DNA from: Pararhizobium polonicum
Lineage (GTDB): Bacteria > Pseudomonadota > Alphaproteobacteria > Rhizobiales > Rhizobiaceae
Direction: 5' to 3'
Assembly: GCF_001687365.1 (NCBI RefSeq)
Contig: NZ_LGLV01000015.1
Location: 1-64,000 of the forward strand
Length of the DNA: 64,000 bases
The position numbers and the translations under genes were made by a program. Numbering within the stretch: position 1 is the stretch's first letter; every line of letters starts with the position of its first letter. Below the pieces are notes generated by a model. It was not told the origin of the DNA. It made no database searches and saw only the letters and a program-made list of their open reading frames with translations. This document shows positions 17,827 to 25,173 of the stretch, one piece after another.

Positions 17827-17852
17827 TAGTTTACAGTTTTTCCTGTAATCTA
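17827..17852. promoter_or_regulatory. Operator-like inverted repeat before the HigBA-like pair
   Basis: TAGTTTACAG (17827-17836) and CTGTAATCTA (17843-17852) are 10-bp arms with one mismatch and a 6-bp spacer. It ends 10 bp before the toxin ATG, fitting autorepression by the HTH antitoxin. Confidence 0.6.
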
Positions 17853-17862
17853 GGGTTTGAGA

Positions 17863-18165
17863 ATGGAAGTTCGCCAAACTGTCATTTTCCGGGATTGGCT
17901 TGAAAGCCTGAAAGACGGGCGAGCCAGAACGCGTATTGCTCAGCGCGTTGTACGTTTGCAGGCTGGTCTTTTCGGCGATGTGAAGTTTTTCGATGGTATT
18001 GGCGAACTGCGTGTCGATCAGGGCCCAGGTTACCGCGTCTATTTCGTTCAGCGCGGAACTGTTCTGGTCATTCTTCTCTGCGGTGGTGATAAAAGTACAC
18101 AGAGCAGGGACATCAAGAGAGCCAAGACAATGGCGGGCGATTTGGACATAGGTCATGGCGATTGA
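17863..18165 (+). CDS. RelE/HigB-like toxin (COG3657 addiction-module killer)
   Basis: This 100-residue protein matches the short RelE/ParE-superfamily killer proteins of COG3657. Family segments are FRDWLESLKDGRARTRIAQRV, LFGDVKFFDGIGELRVDQGPG, YRVYFVQRG and LLCGGDKSTQSRDI. It probably cleaves mRNA at the ribosome. As in HigBA, the toxin gene precedes the antitoxin gene and overlaps it by 11 nt. ATG 17863 (MEVRQT) is preferred to TTG 17857. A near-perfect inverted repeat upstream is the likely operator. Confidence 0.88.
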   Translation: MEVRQTVIFRDWLESLKDGRARTRIAQRVVRLQAGLFGDVKFFDGIGELRVDQGPGYRVYFVQRGTVLVILLCGGDKSTQSRDIKRAKTMAGDLDIGHGD

Positions 18166-18439
18166 AACGCTGCCGTTTGATGCGGCACAATATCTTGACA
18201 CAGCTGAATCACAGGCCGAGCTTCTCAGCGATGCCTTTGAAACCGGCGATCCGGCCTACATCACCGCTGCGCTCGGCGTTGTTGCCCGGGCAAGAGGCAT
18301 GACGCAAGTTGCCAAGGATGCAGGTGTAACACGAGAGGCTCTTTACAAGGCTTTGAGCGCGGAAGGTGATCCCAAGCTCTCGACGCTTCTCGGTGTGGTC
18401 AAGGCGCTTGGTGTCAGCCTGACTGTTACGCCCGCATAA
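18155..18439 (+). CDS. HTH antitoxin (COG3636, HigA-like)
   Basis: This 94-residue antitoxin of the COG3636 family has an Xre-like helix-turn-helix, GMTQVAKDAGVTREALYKAL, after a helical N-terminus (DAAQYLDTAESQAELLSDAF). The C-terminus LLGVVKALGVSLTVTP is typical. It neutralises the toxin encoded just upstream and likely represses the operon through the inverted repeat at 17827-17852. Its stop lies only 7 nt from the convergent end of the alpha-hydroxy-acid oxidase gene. Confidence 0.9.
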   Translation: MAIETLPFDAAQYLDTAESQAELLSDAFETGDPAYITAALGVVARARGMTQVAKDAGVTREALYKALSAEGDPKLSTLLGVVKALGVSLTVTPA

Positions 18440-18446
18440 GCGCGGG

Positions 18447-19583
18447 TCACTGCGCAATCACATCCCGGTTGATATCGCGGATATCCCGCTTGCCGCAGAG
18501 CGCCATGGTGATGTCGAGTTCCTTGTGGATGATCTCGAGCGCCGTCGTCACGCCGGCTTTGCCGCCGGCGCCGAGGCCATAGAGGAAGGGGCGGCCGATA
18601 TAGGTGCCCTTGGCGCCGAGGGCGATGGCTTTGAGGACATCCTGCCCGGACCGGATGCCGCCGTCGAGATGGACTTCGATCTGGTCGCCGACCGCGTCGA
18701 CGATCTTCGGCAGCATGCTGATGGAAGAGGGAGCGCCATCGAGCTGGCGGCCGCCATGGTTGGAGACGATGATCGCGTCTGCGCCGGTGCGGGCTGCCAT
18801 CTTTGCGTCCTCGACGTCGAGAATGCCTTTCAGGATCAGCGGGCCGCCCCACATTTCCTTGATCTCTGCGACATTTTCCCACGAAAGCTGCGGGTCGAAC
18901 TGTTCCGCCGTCCAGGATGAGAGCGACGAAAGATCGGAGACATTCTTGGCGTGCCCGACGATATTGCCGAAGCTGCGGCGCTTGGTCTGCAGCATCTGCA
19001 GGCACCAGAGCGGCCGTGTCGCCATCTGCCAGATATGTTTCGGCGTGAATTTCGGCGGGGCGGAGAGGCCGTTGCGCAAATCCTTGTGGCGCTGGCCCAG
19101 GATCTGCAGGTCGAGCGTCAGCACCAGTGCCGAGCATTTCGCCGCCTTGGCGCGATCGATCAGGTTCTTGACGAATTCCCGGTCGCGCATGACGTAGAGC
19201 TGGAACCAGAAGGGCTTTGTCGTTACGGATGCCACATCCTCGATCGAGCAGATGCTCATGGTCGACAGCGTGAAGGGGACGCCGAATTCTTCCGCCGCCT
19301 TTGCCGCCAGCATCTCGCCGTCGGCGTGCTGCATGCCGGTCAGGCCGGTCGGCGAAAGCGCCACCGGCATAGAAACCTTCTGGCCGATCATCGTACTTTC
19401 CAGCGAGCGGTTGGTCATGTCGACCAGCACCCGCTGGCGCAGCTTGATGTTGCGGAAATCCTCTTCGTTGGCGCGATAAGTCCCTTCGGTCCAGGCGCCG
19501 CTGTCGGCATAGTCGAAGAACATCTTCGGCACGCGTCGCTTGGCAGCGGCTTTCAGATCGCGGATTTCGAGGATTTTGGACAT
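18447..19583 (-). CDS. lldD: FMN-dependent alpha-hydroxy-acid dehydrogenase, LldD type (L-lactate)
   Basis: This 378-residue TIM-barrel flavoenzyme of the LldD/glycolate-oxidase family has the active-site His in SNHGGRQLDG, the FMN-phosphate region LDGGIRSGQDVLKAIALGAK and IGRPFLYGLGAGG. The N-terminal KRRVPKMFFDYADSGAWTE is characteristic. The likely reaction is quinone-linked oxidation of L-lactate to pyruvate at the inner membrane face; other 2-hydroxy acids are possible. The ATG at 19583 is chosen by family length; another ATG at 19598 is possible. It lies 112 nt downstream of the AraC regulator on the same strand. Confidence 0.88.
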   Translation of the reverse strand: MSKILEIRDLKAAAKRRVPKMFFDYADSGAWTEGTYRANEEDFRNIKLRQRVLVDMTNRSLESTMIGQKVSMPVALSPTGLTGMQHADGEMLAAKAAEEFGVPFTLSTMSICSIEDVASVTTKPFWFQLYVMRDREFVKNLIDRAKAAKCSALVLTLDLQILGQRHKDLRNGLSAPPKFTPKHIWQMATRPLWCLQMLQTKRRSFGNIVGHAKNVSDLSSLSSWTAEQFDPQLSWENVAEIKEMWGGPLILKGILDVEDAKMAARTGADAIIVSNHGGRQLDGAPSSISMLPKIVDAVGDQIEVHLDGGIRSGQDVLKAIALGAKGTYIGRPFLYGLGAGGKAGVTTALEIIHKELDITMALCGKRDIRDINRDVIAQ

Positions 19584-19695
19584 GGCACGGGCTTTCATCT
19601 CAAGGGATGTCCGGCAATACCATGTTTGCAGAACGGTTGTTAAGAGCCGAGACGGCAAGAGGTAAAATAAATTTACCTCTTTGGCTGCGCTGCTT

Positions 19696-20661
19696 TCAAT
19701 CGGCCGCCACGATCTGCCCGCTGGCCGTTGCGTGCACCTCGCGGGCCCGCGGTGGCTTGGCGAGGCGGCGGCGGAATGTGCCGGGTTTGGTGCCGAACCG
19801 CTCATGAAATGCCTCGTAGAACCGTGAGAGCGAGCCGAAACCGGCCTCGAATGCGATCGAGGTGATCGGCAGGTCGGTGGAAATCAGCAGGGATTGGGCG
19901 GTATCCAGCCGGTGCCGGACGATCGACTGATTGATCGTCATGCCGACCGTGCGCTTGAAGATGCTCATGGCGTAGTTCGGATGCAGCCCGACATCGCGCC
20001 CGACATCCTCGGCGGAGATGTTTTCCAGCGCGTGCTCGGTAATGAACCGCATCATCCGCTCGACATGGAACATGCGGTCCGCGTCGTGATGTTCGAAGGA
20101 GGCGATGGCCGAGCCCTGTTCGCGCAGGTCCTGCCATCCCTCGCGGTCAAGGCGGCGCACGCGGGCGCCCAGTTCCTCGCGCACGATCCGCTCCAGCTCC
20201 TCGTCTCCCGACAGCAGCTCCTCCCGCCAGCGCATGAAGATGTCGCGGTCATAGGGGCGGATATCCAGCGCCTCGATCATCGCGCCGCGAAAGACGGCAT
20301 CGCGGAAACGGCTGAGGCTCGGCAGAGCGAGGAAGACGGACATCGGCACATAGAGGCAGATGAACCGGGTCGGCTCCTTAATCTGCGTCACCTGATGCGG
20401 GATCATGCCCCAGAACAGGCAAAGCCGGCCCTGCGAAACGCTGAGCTCGCGCCCGTCGAACCAGTAGGTCATTTCGCCTTCCAGCACGAAGTTGAGTTCG
20501 ATCTGGCTGTGCATGTGCGGGCCTTCCATGCGCCGCACATTGATGTTGTCGCCGGCACAGAACCGATGGTCGCCGAAAACAACCAGCGGGTGGGCGGGGT
20601 CACGTTCCGGATGAACCGGGATCGCGCCGAGCCTGTTCACAAGTTTCGGGCGTCGTGCCAT
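19696..20661 (-). CDS. AraC-family transcriptional regulator with cupin sensor domain
   Basis: This 321-residue regulator has an N-terminal cupin-like ligand domain (about 30-130; HMHSQIELNFVLEGEMTY and PHQVTQI) and a C-terminal AraC DNA-binding domain with two helix-turn-helix motifs, ISAEDVGRDVGLHPNYAMSI and ITSIAFEAGFGSLSRFYEAF. It is divergent from the sugar ABC operon, which it probably controls in response to the transported oligosaccharide or its product. A pair of direct repeats in the 160-bp divergent region is a plausible binding site. AGGAT precedes the ATG. Confidence 0.9.
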   Translation of the reverse strand: MARRPKLVNRLGAIPVHPERDPAHPLVVFGDHRFCAGDNINVRRMEGPHMHSQIELNFVLEGEMTYWFDGRELSVSQGRLCLFWGMIPHQVTQIKEPTRFICLYVPMSVFLALPSLSRFRDAVFRGAMIEALDIRPYDRDIFMRWREELLSGDEELERIVREELGARVRRLDREGWQDLREQGSAIASFEHHDADRMFHVERMMRFITEHALENISAEDVGRDVGLHPNYAMSIFKRTVGMTINQSIVRHRLDTAQSLLISTDLPITSIAFEAGFGSLSRFYEAFHERFGTKPGTFRRRLAKPPRAREVHATASGQIVAAD

Positions 20662-20687
20662 TGCATATCCTGTGGATGTTAGGAAAC

Positions 20688-20715
20688 CGGAAGTTTATGC
20701 TGAAATGTCGGAAGT
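20688..20715. promoter_or_regulatory. Direct repeats with 21-bp spacing, candidate AraC-family binding site
   Basis: CGGAAGT occurs at 20688-20694 and 20709-20715, an exact 21-bp (two helical turns) repeat between the divergent AraC gene and the sugar-binding protein gene. AraC-type regulators usually bind such tandem sites. Assignment is inferred. Confidence 0.5.
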
Positions 20716-20820
20716 AGATTGCGGGTTTCGGCAGCAAGGTCAAGCGGCTCATGCGGGGAAGAGGAACAAGACGAGCCGCAGGACGCAACGGCATCACACG
20801 CTGATCCTTGGGAGGATATC

Positions 20821-22047
20821 ATGATTTCTTTTAAAGCCGCGCTCGCGCTCGGCTATGCGCTGACGGTCTCGACAGCCTTTGCCGGCGAACTGGTCATCAA
20901 TTCCGACCAGTCCGATCCGGCGCCGAAAAAGGCGATGGAAACGCTGCTCGAAGGCTTCAAGGCCGCTCATCCGGACGTCACCGTCAAGTGGAACAATTTC
21001 GACCACGAAGGCTACAAGTCGGCCATCCGCAACTTCCTGACCGCAGACGCGCCCGATATCGTTTCCTGGTATTCCGGAAACCGCATGGCCCCCTTCGTCA
21101 AGGCCGGCCTGTTCGAGGACGTGACGGACCTCTGGACCGAAAACAAGCTGGATGACCAGCTGAAATCGGCCGTCAAATCGATGGAAATCGACGGCAAGAA
21201 ATGGGGCATTCCCTATTCCTACTATCAGTGGGGCATCTATTACCGGAAGGATATCTTCGAAAAGGAAGGGATCACCCCGCCGAAGAACTGGGCCGAACTG
21301 ATCGCCGCCTGCGAAAAGATCAAGGCGGCCGGCATGACACCGTTTGCGATCGGCACCAAGGCCCTGTGGCCGACCGGCGGCTGGTTCGACTATCTCGACC
21401 TGCGTGTCAACGGTTACGAGTTCCACATGGACCTGACCGCCGGCAAGGTTCCTTATACGGATCCGAAGGTGAAGGCCGTGTTCGAAAAATGGGCCGAGCT
21501 GGTGAAGCCTGGCTATTTCCTGCAAAACCATGCTGCCATCGACTGGCAGGATGCCATTCCGCAGTTCGTGCAGGGCAAGGCACCGATGTATCTGATGGGC
21601 AACTTCGCGGTTGCCGCGATGGTGGACGGTGGCTTGAAGGAGGACCAGATCGGCTTCCTGCAGTTTCCGGAAATCACCGCCGGCATTCCGATGGCCGAGG
21701 ACGCGCCGACCGAATCCTTCCATATGCCGTCGGGCGCGAAGAACAAGGAAGATGCCCGCAAGTTCCTCGCTTATCTGGCTACGCCTGAAGCGCAGACCAA
21801 GATGAACGATGTTCTGGGCCAGCTTCCGGTCAACAACCAGTCGGCCAAATCGAACGATCCGTTCCTGAAGGCGGGCTTCGAGATGCTGGCGAATGCCTAT
21901 GCGCTCGCGCAGTTCTACGACCGCGACGCACCGGCGGAAATGGCCAAGGCCGGCATGGAAGGTTTCCAGCAGTTCATGGTCAAGCCTGACGCTGTCGACA
22001 CGATCCTTGAGCGCCTCGAAAAGGCACGCGGGCGGATTTATAAGTAG
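20821..22047 (+). CDS. Sugar ABC transporter, periplasmic binding protein (CUT1)
   Basis: This 408-residue extracellular solute-binding protein of the CUT1 class has a Sec signal peptide (MISFKAALALGYALTVSTAFAG, shown here as MISFKAALALGYAL and TVSTAFAG; cleavage at about 22). The mature part begins ELVINSDQSD. Family features include the KWGIPYSYYQWGIYYRKDIF segment and APMYLMGNF. It should deliver an oligosaccharide, probably a beta-galactoside given the GH42 gene in the operon. GGGAGG lies 7 nt before the ATG. A RIME-like repeat separates it from the permease genes. Confidence 0.92.
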   Translation: MISFKAALALGYALTVSTAFAGELVINSDQSDPAPKKAMETLLEGFKAAHPDVTVKWNNFDHEGYKSAIRNFLTADAPDIVSWYSGNRMAPFVKAGLFEDVTDLWTENKLDDQLKSAVKSMEIDGKKWGIPYSYYQWGIYYRKDIFEKEGITPPKNWAELIAACEKIKAAGMTPFAIGTKALWPTGGWFDYLDLRVNGYEFHMDLTAGKVPYTDPKVKAVFEKWAELVKPGYFLQNHAAIDWQDAIPQFVQGKAPMYLMGNFAVAAMVDGGLKEDQIGFLQFPEITAGIPMAEDAPTESFHMPSGAKNKEDARKFLAYLATPEAQTKMNDVLGQLPVNNQSAKSNDPFLKAGFEMLANAYALAQFYDRDAPAEMAKAGMEGFQQFMVKPDAVDTILERLEKARGRIYK

Positions 22048-22062
22048 TCATCTTTGGTGTTT

Positions 22063-22212
22063 GCCCCTCATCCGCCCTGTCGGGCACCTTCTCCCCGTAA
22101 ACGGGGAGAAGGGACAAGCGGTAATTGCGGTCGTCTCTTCTGGCCGCGGTAAGCGCGTCAACCTCTGATATCCCCTCTCCCCGCTTGCGGGGAGAGGGTT
22201 AGGGTGAGGGGC
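22063..22212. repeat. RIME-like mosaic palindromic repeat, copy 1
   Basis: This 150-bp element is bounded by GCCCCTCA and TGAGGGGC. Inside are two near-identical 12-bp hairpins with 2-nt loops, at 22087-22112 (CCTTCTCCCCGT arm) and 22173-22198 (CCCTCTCCCCGC arm). It resembles the rhizobial RIME intergenic repeats. It sits between the binding-protein and permease genes and could stabilise or attenuate mRNA. A second copy lies at 35443-35557. Confidence 0.85.
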
Positions 22213-22267
22213 AGTTGCCCGGCCTGCAGTCAATCGATTTCAAACTTCTTCAACAAAAGGGGCCGCG

Positions 22268-23176
22268 ATGAGCAGCACCGTTCCCGCGACGTCCGGTTAT
22301 TGGAAACGCAACCAGCAGCGCCTGGCACCCTGGCTGTTTCTGGCACCGGGCATGATCATGTTTACGATCTACGTGATCATCCCGATCTTCGAATCCATCT
22401 GGATCAGTTTTTATGACTGGGATGGTCTGGGCGCCAAAACCTGGATCGGCGTGGCCAATTATGTCGAGTTGTTGGATGACGAGGCATTCTACACGTCGCT
22501 GCAGAACAATATCCTCTGGCTGGTGCTGTATCTGCTTGCGGTGCCTGCGGGGCTTGCCGTGGCGCTATTCCTCAACCAGACGGTCACCGGCATCCGGCTC
22601 TACAAATCGCTGTTCTTCTTTCCCTTCGTCATCAGCCAGGTTGTCGTCGGTCTGATTTTTACCTGGTTCTATGCGCCGGATTTCGGCCTGCTCTCGGCGC
22701 TGATCAAGGCGGTCAGTGGGCAGGATATCGCCATCCTTGCGGACGAACGCTACGTCACGCTCGGCATCATCGCCGCCGGTCTCTGGCCGCAGATCGCCTA
22801 TTGCATGATCCTCTATCTGACCGGCCTCAACAATATCAATCCCGAACAGGTGGAAGCCGCCCGCATGGATGGTGCCAAGGGCTGGTCGCTCTTGTGGAAC
22901 ATCGTGTTGCCGCAGCTCGGGCCTGCCACCTTCATCGCCATCGTCGTCACGGTCATCGGCGCGCTGCGTTCCTTCGACCTGGTGTCGATCATGACCGACG
23001 GCGGGCCTTACGGCTCGAGCCGCGTGCTGTCCTTCTACATGTACGAGCAGGCGCTGTCGGAATATGGCTATCGCATGGGTTACGGCGCGGCGATCGCGGT
23101 TGTCCTCTTCATGATCATGATGGTCTTCATCACGCTGTTCATCGTGCGCATGCTGATGCAGGAAAGGAACGCCTGA
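22268..23176 (+). CDS. Sugar ABC transporter permease, MalF-like
   Basis: This 302-residue inner-membrane protein has about six transmembrane helices, beginning with LAPWLFLAPGMIMFTIYVII. The cytoplasmic EAA loop that contacts the ATPase is seen as EQVEAARMDGAKGWSLLWNI, followed by VLPQLGPATF. It pairs with the next permease and shares one base with its start. It belongs to the CUT1 operon at 20.8-27.1 kb. Its start lies 55 bp after the RIME-like element. Confidence 0.92.
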   Translation: MSSTVPATSGYWKRNQQRLAPWLFLAPGMIMFTIYVIIPIFESIWISFYDWDGLGAKTWIGVANYVELLDDEAFYTSLQNNILWLVLYLLAVPAGLAVALFLNQTVTGIRLYKSLFFFPFVISQVVVGLIFTWFYAPDFGLLSALIKAVSGQDIAILADERYVTLGIIAAGLWPQIAYCMILYLTGLNNINPEQVEAARMDGAKGWSLLWNIVLPQLGPATFIAIVVTVIGALRSFDLVSIMTDGGPYGSSRVLSFYMYEQALSEYGYRMGYGAAIAVVLFMIMMVFITLFIVRMLMQERNA

Positions 23177-24027
23177 TGTTTCCAACCCCTGTCCAGAAGG
23201 CCGCCCCCTGGGTGCGCCACGCCTATACGGTCATCCTGCCGATTGCGCTGATCGTCTGGCTGCTGCCGCTGATCGGCGTCGCCATCACCTCGATCCGCCC
23301 GTCCGGTGATCTTGCCGCCGGCAACTATTTCGGCATGCCCTCGCGCTTTGCCGGTATCGAGAACTATACCGCCGTGTTCCGGGATTCGCCGATCGGCTGG
23401 TACATCCTCAATTCCTTCAAGGTGACGATCCCCACGGTGATCGGCGCGGTGGGGCTTGCCTGCCTCTCGGGCTTTGCGCTGGCGGTCTACAAGTTCCGCG
23501 CCAATCTCATTGTCTTCTTCCTGTTCGTGGCGGGCAATTTCATTCCGTTCCAGATCCTGATGGTGCCGGTGCGCGACATGACGCTGAAGGCGGGGCTCTA
23601 CGACAGTATCTCGGGTCTGGTGCTGTTCCACATCGCCTTCCAGACCGGTTTCTGCACGCTGTTCATGCGCAACTTCATCAAGTCGCTGCCGTTCGCACTG
23701 ATCGAATCCGCCCGTGTCGAAGGCGTCAGCGAGTGGCGGATCTTCCGCTATATCGTCCTGCCGCTGATGCGGCCGGCTATCGCGGCGCTCTCGGTACTGG
23801 TCTTCACCTTCATCTGGAACGATTATTTCTGGGCGACGGTGCTGGTGCAGGGGCAGCATGCGATGCCGGTGACCGCCGGGCTCTATTCGCTGAATGGGCA
23901 ATGGATTGCCGCCTGGCATCTGGTCTCGGCCGGATCGATCGTTGCTGCCATGCCACCGGTTCTGATGTTCTTCCTGATGCAGAAGCATTTCATCGCCGGC
24001 CTGACGCTGGGGGCGACCAAGGGATGA
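23176..24027 (+). CDS. Sugar ABC transporter permease, MalG-like
   Basis: This 283-residue inner-membrane permease has about six helices (the first VILPIALIVWLLPLIGVAI). The EAA loop reads ESARVEGVSEWRIFRYIVLP, the MalG-type form. The C-terminus ends AGLTLGATKG, typical of CUT1 permeases. The ATG overlaps the upstream stop (TGATG), and AGGAA upstream is the ribosome site. It forms a heterodimeric channel with the preceding permease. Confidence 0.93.
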   Translation: MFPTPVQKAAPWVRHAYTVILPIALIVWLLPLIGVAITSIRPSGDLAAGNYFGMPSRFAGIENYTAVFRDSPIGWYILNSFKVTIPTVIGAVGLACLSGFALAVYKFRANLIVFFLFVAGNFIPFQILMVPVRDMTLKAGLYDSISGLVLFHIAFQTGFCTLFMRNFIKSLPFALIESARVEGVSEWRIFRYIVLPLMRPAIAALSVLVFTFIWNDYFWATVLVQGQHAMPVTAGLYSLNGQWIAAWHLVSAGSIVAAMPPVLMFFLMQKHFIAGLTLGATKG

Positions 24028-24075
24028 TCGCCGCCTGCTTTTCCACATTTCAACAGTCTTCGGGAGGCAGGGCCA

Positions 24076-25173
24076 ATGGCTGATGTCACACTCCACAATG
24101 TCAAGAAACAGTTCGGCGCCGTCAGCGTCATCAAGGGCGTGGACCTGACCATCGCCGATGGCGAGTTCTGCGTCTTCGTCGGCCCGTCCGGCTGCGGCAA
24201 GTCCACCCTTCTGCGGATGATCGCGGGCCTTGAGGACATCTCCTCCGGTGATCTGAAGATCGGCGGCAACGACATGACCCATGTCGGCCCGTCCGAGCGC
24301 GGCGTCGCCATGGTCTTCCAGTCCTATGCGCTCTATCCGCACATGACCGTTGCCGACAATATCGGCTTCGGCCTGCGCATGACCGGCCATGACAAGGCGG
24401 AAATCGAGAAGCGCACCAAGCGCGCGGCCACCATGCTGCAACTGGAGCCGCTGCTGACCCGCAAGCCATCCCAACTCTCCGGCGGCCAGCGCCAGCGCGT
24501 CGCCATCGGCCGCGCCATCGTGCGCAATCCGGAGGTCTTCCTGTTCGACGAGCCTCTGTCCAATCTCGATGCGGCGCTGCGCGTGCAGATGCGCACCGAG
24601 ATCAGCACGCTGCATCAGGATCTGAAGGCGACGATGATCTACGTCACCCACGATCAGGTGGAAGCCATGACGATGGCCGACAAGATCGTTGTGCTCTCCG
24701 CCGGTTCGATCGAGCAGATCGGCTCGCCGCTGGAACTCTACCACCGGCCGAAGAACCTCTTTGTTGCCGGCTTCATTGGCTCTCCGAAGATGAATTTTTT
24801 GCGTGCGACGGCCGTGCCCGCCGGTGACCAGATCCGGGTGACGCTGCCGGGAGGCGTCGATCTTCTGCTTCCAGCTGGAGATGCGCATGTTAGCGAGGGC
24901 CAGCCGGTCACGCTCGGCATTCGCCCCGAGCATATCGATGCGGACGCCAGGGACGGGGCCATCCTGCCGGCAAAGCTGAGGCTTGCCGAATATCTCGGTT
25001 CCGAGACCATGTTCTATGTCAGCCTTGCCGACGGCAGCGACATCGCCGTCAAGGCCGATGGGCTGGCCACGGCGAAGCCGGGCGCGGATTTCCGCATCGG
25101 CATTCCGCCCAAGGCCTGCCACCTCTTCGACGCCTCGGGCGTCGCCATCATCAACGGGGATTTGACGAAGTAA
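24076..25173 (+). CDS. Sugar ABC transporter ATP-binding protein, UgpC/MalK type
   Basis: This 365-residue ATPase has Walker [11 protein letters not shown]-loop FQSYALYPH, signature LSGGQRQR, Walker [13 protein letters not shown] and the H-loop VTHDQVEAM. After residue 240 it carries the MalK-type regulatory OB-fold domain (IGSPKMNF and LGIRPEHI). It energises the two upstream permeases. Its TAA stop overlaps the ATG of the GH42 gene (TAATG), so transport and hydrolysis genes are co-translated. The gene follows the permease by 48 nt. Confidence 0.94.
   Translation: MADVTLHNVKKQFGAVSVIKGVDLTIADGEFCVFVGPSGCGKSTLLRMIAGLEDISSGDLKIGGNDMTHVGPSERGVAMVFQSYALYPHMTVADNIGFGLRMTGHDKAEIEKRTKRAATMLQLEPLLTRKPSQLSGGQRQRVAIGRAIVRNPEVFLFDEPLSNLDAALRVQMRTEISTLHQDLKATMIYVTHDQVEAMTMADKIVVLSAGSIEQIGSPLELYHRPKNLFVAGFIGSPKMNFLRATAVPAGDQIRVTLPGGVDLLLPAGDAHVSEGQPVTLGIRPEHIDADARDGAILPAKLRLAEYLGSETMFYVSLADGSDIAVKADGLATAKPGADFRIGIPPKACHLFDASGVAIINGDLTK

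Noticed and set aside
17857-17862. TTG start for the HigB-like toxin
   Set aside because: The ATG six bases downstream gives the normal family N-terminus and is a stronger start codon.
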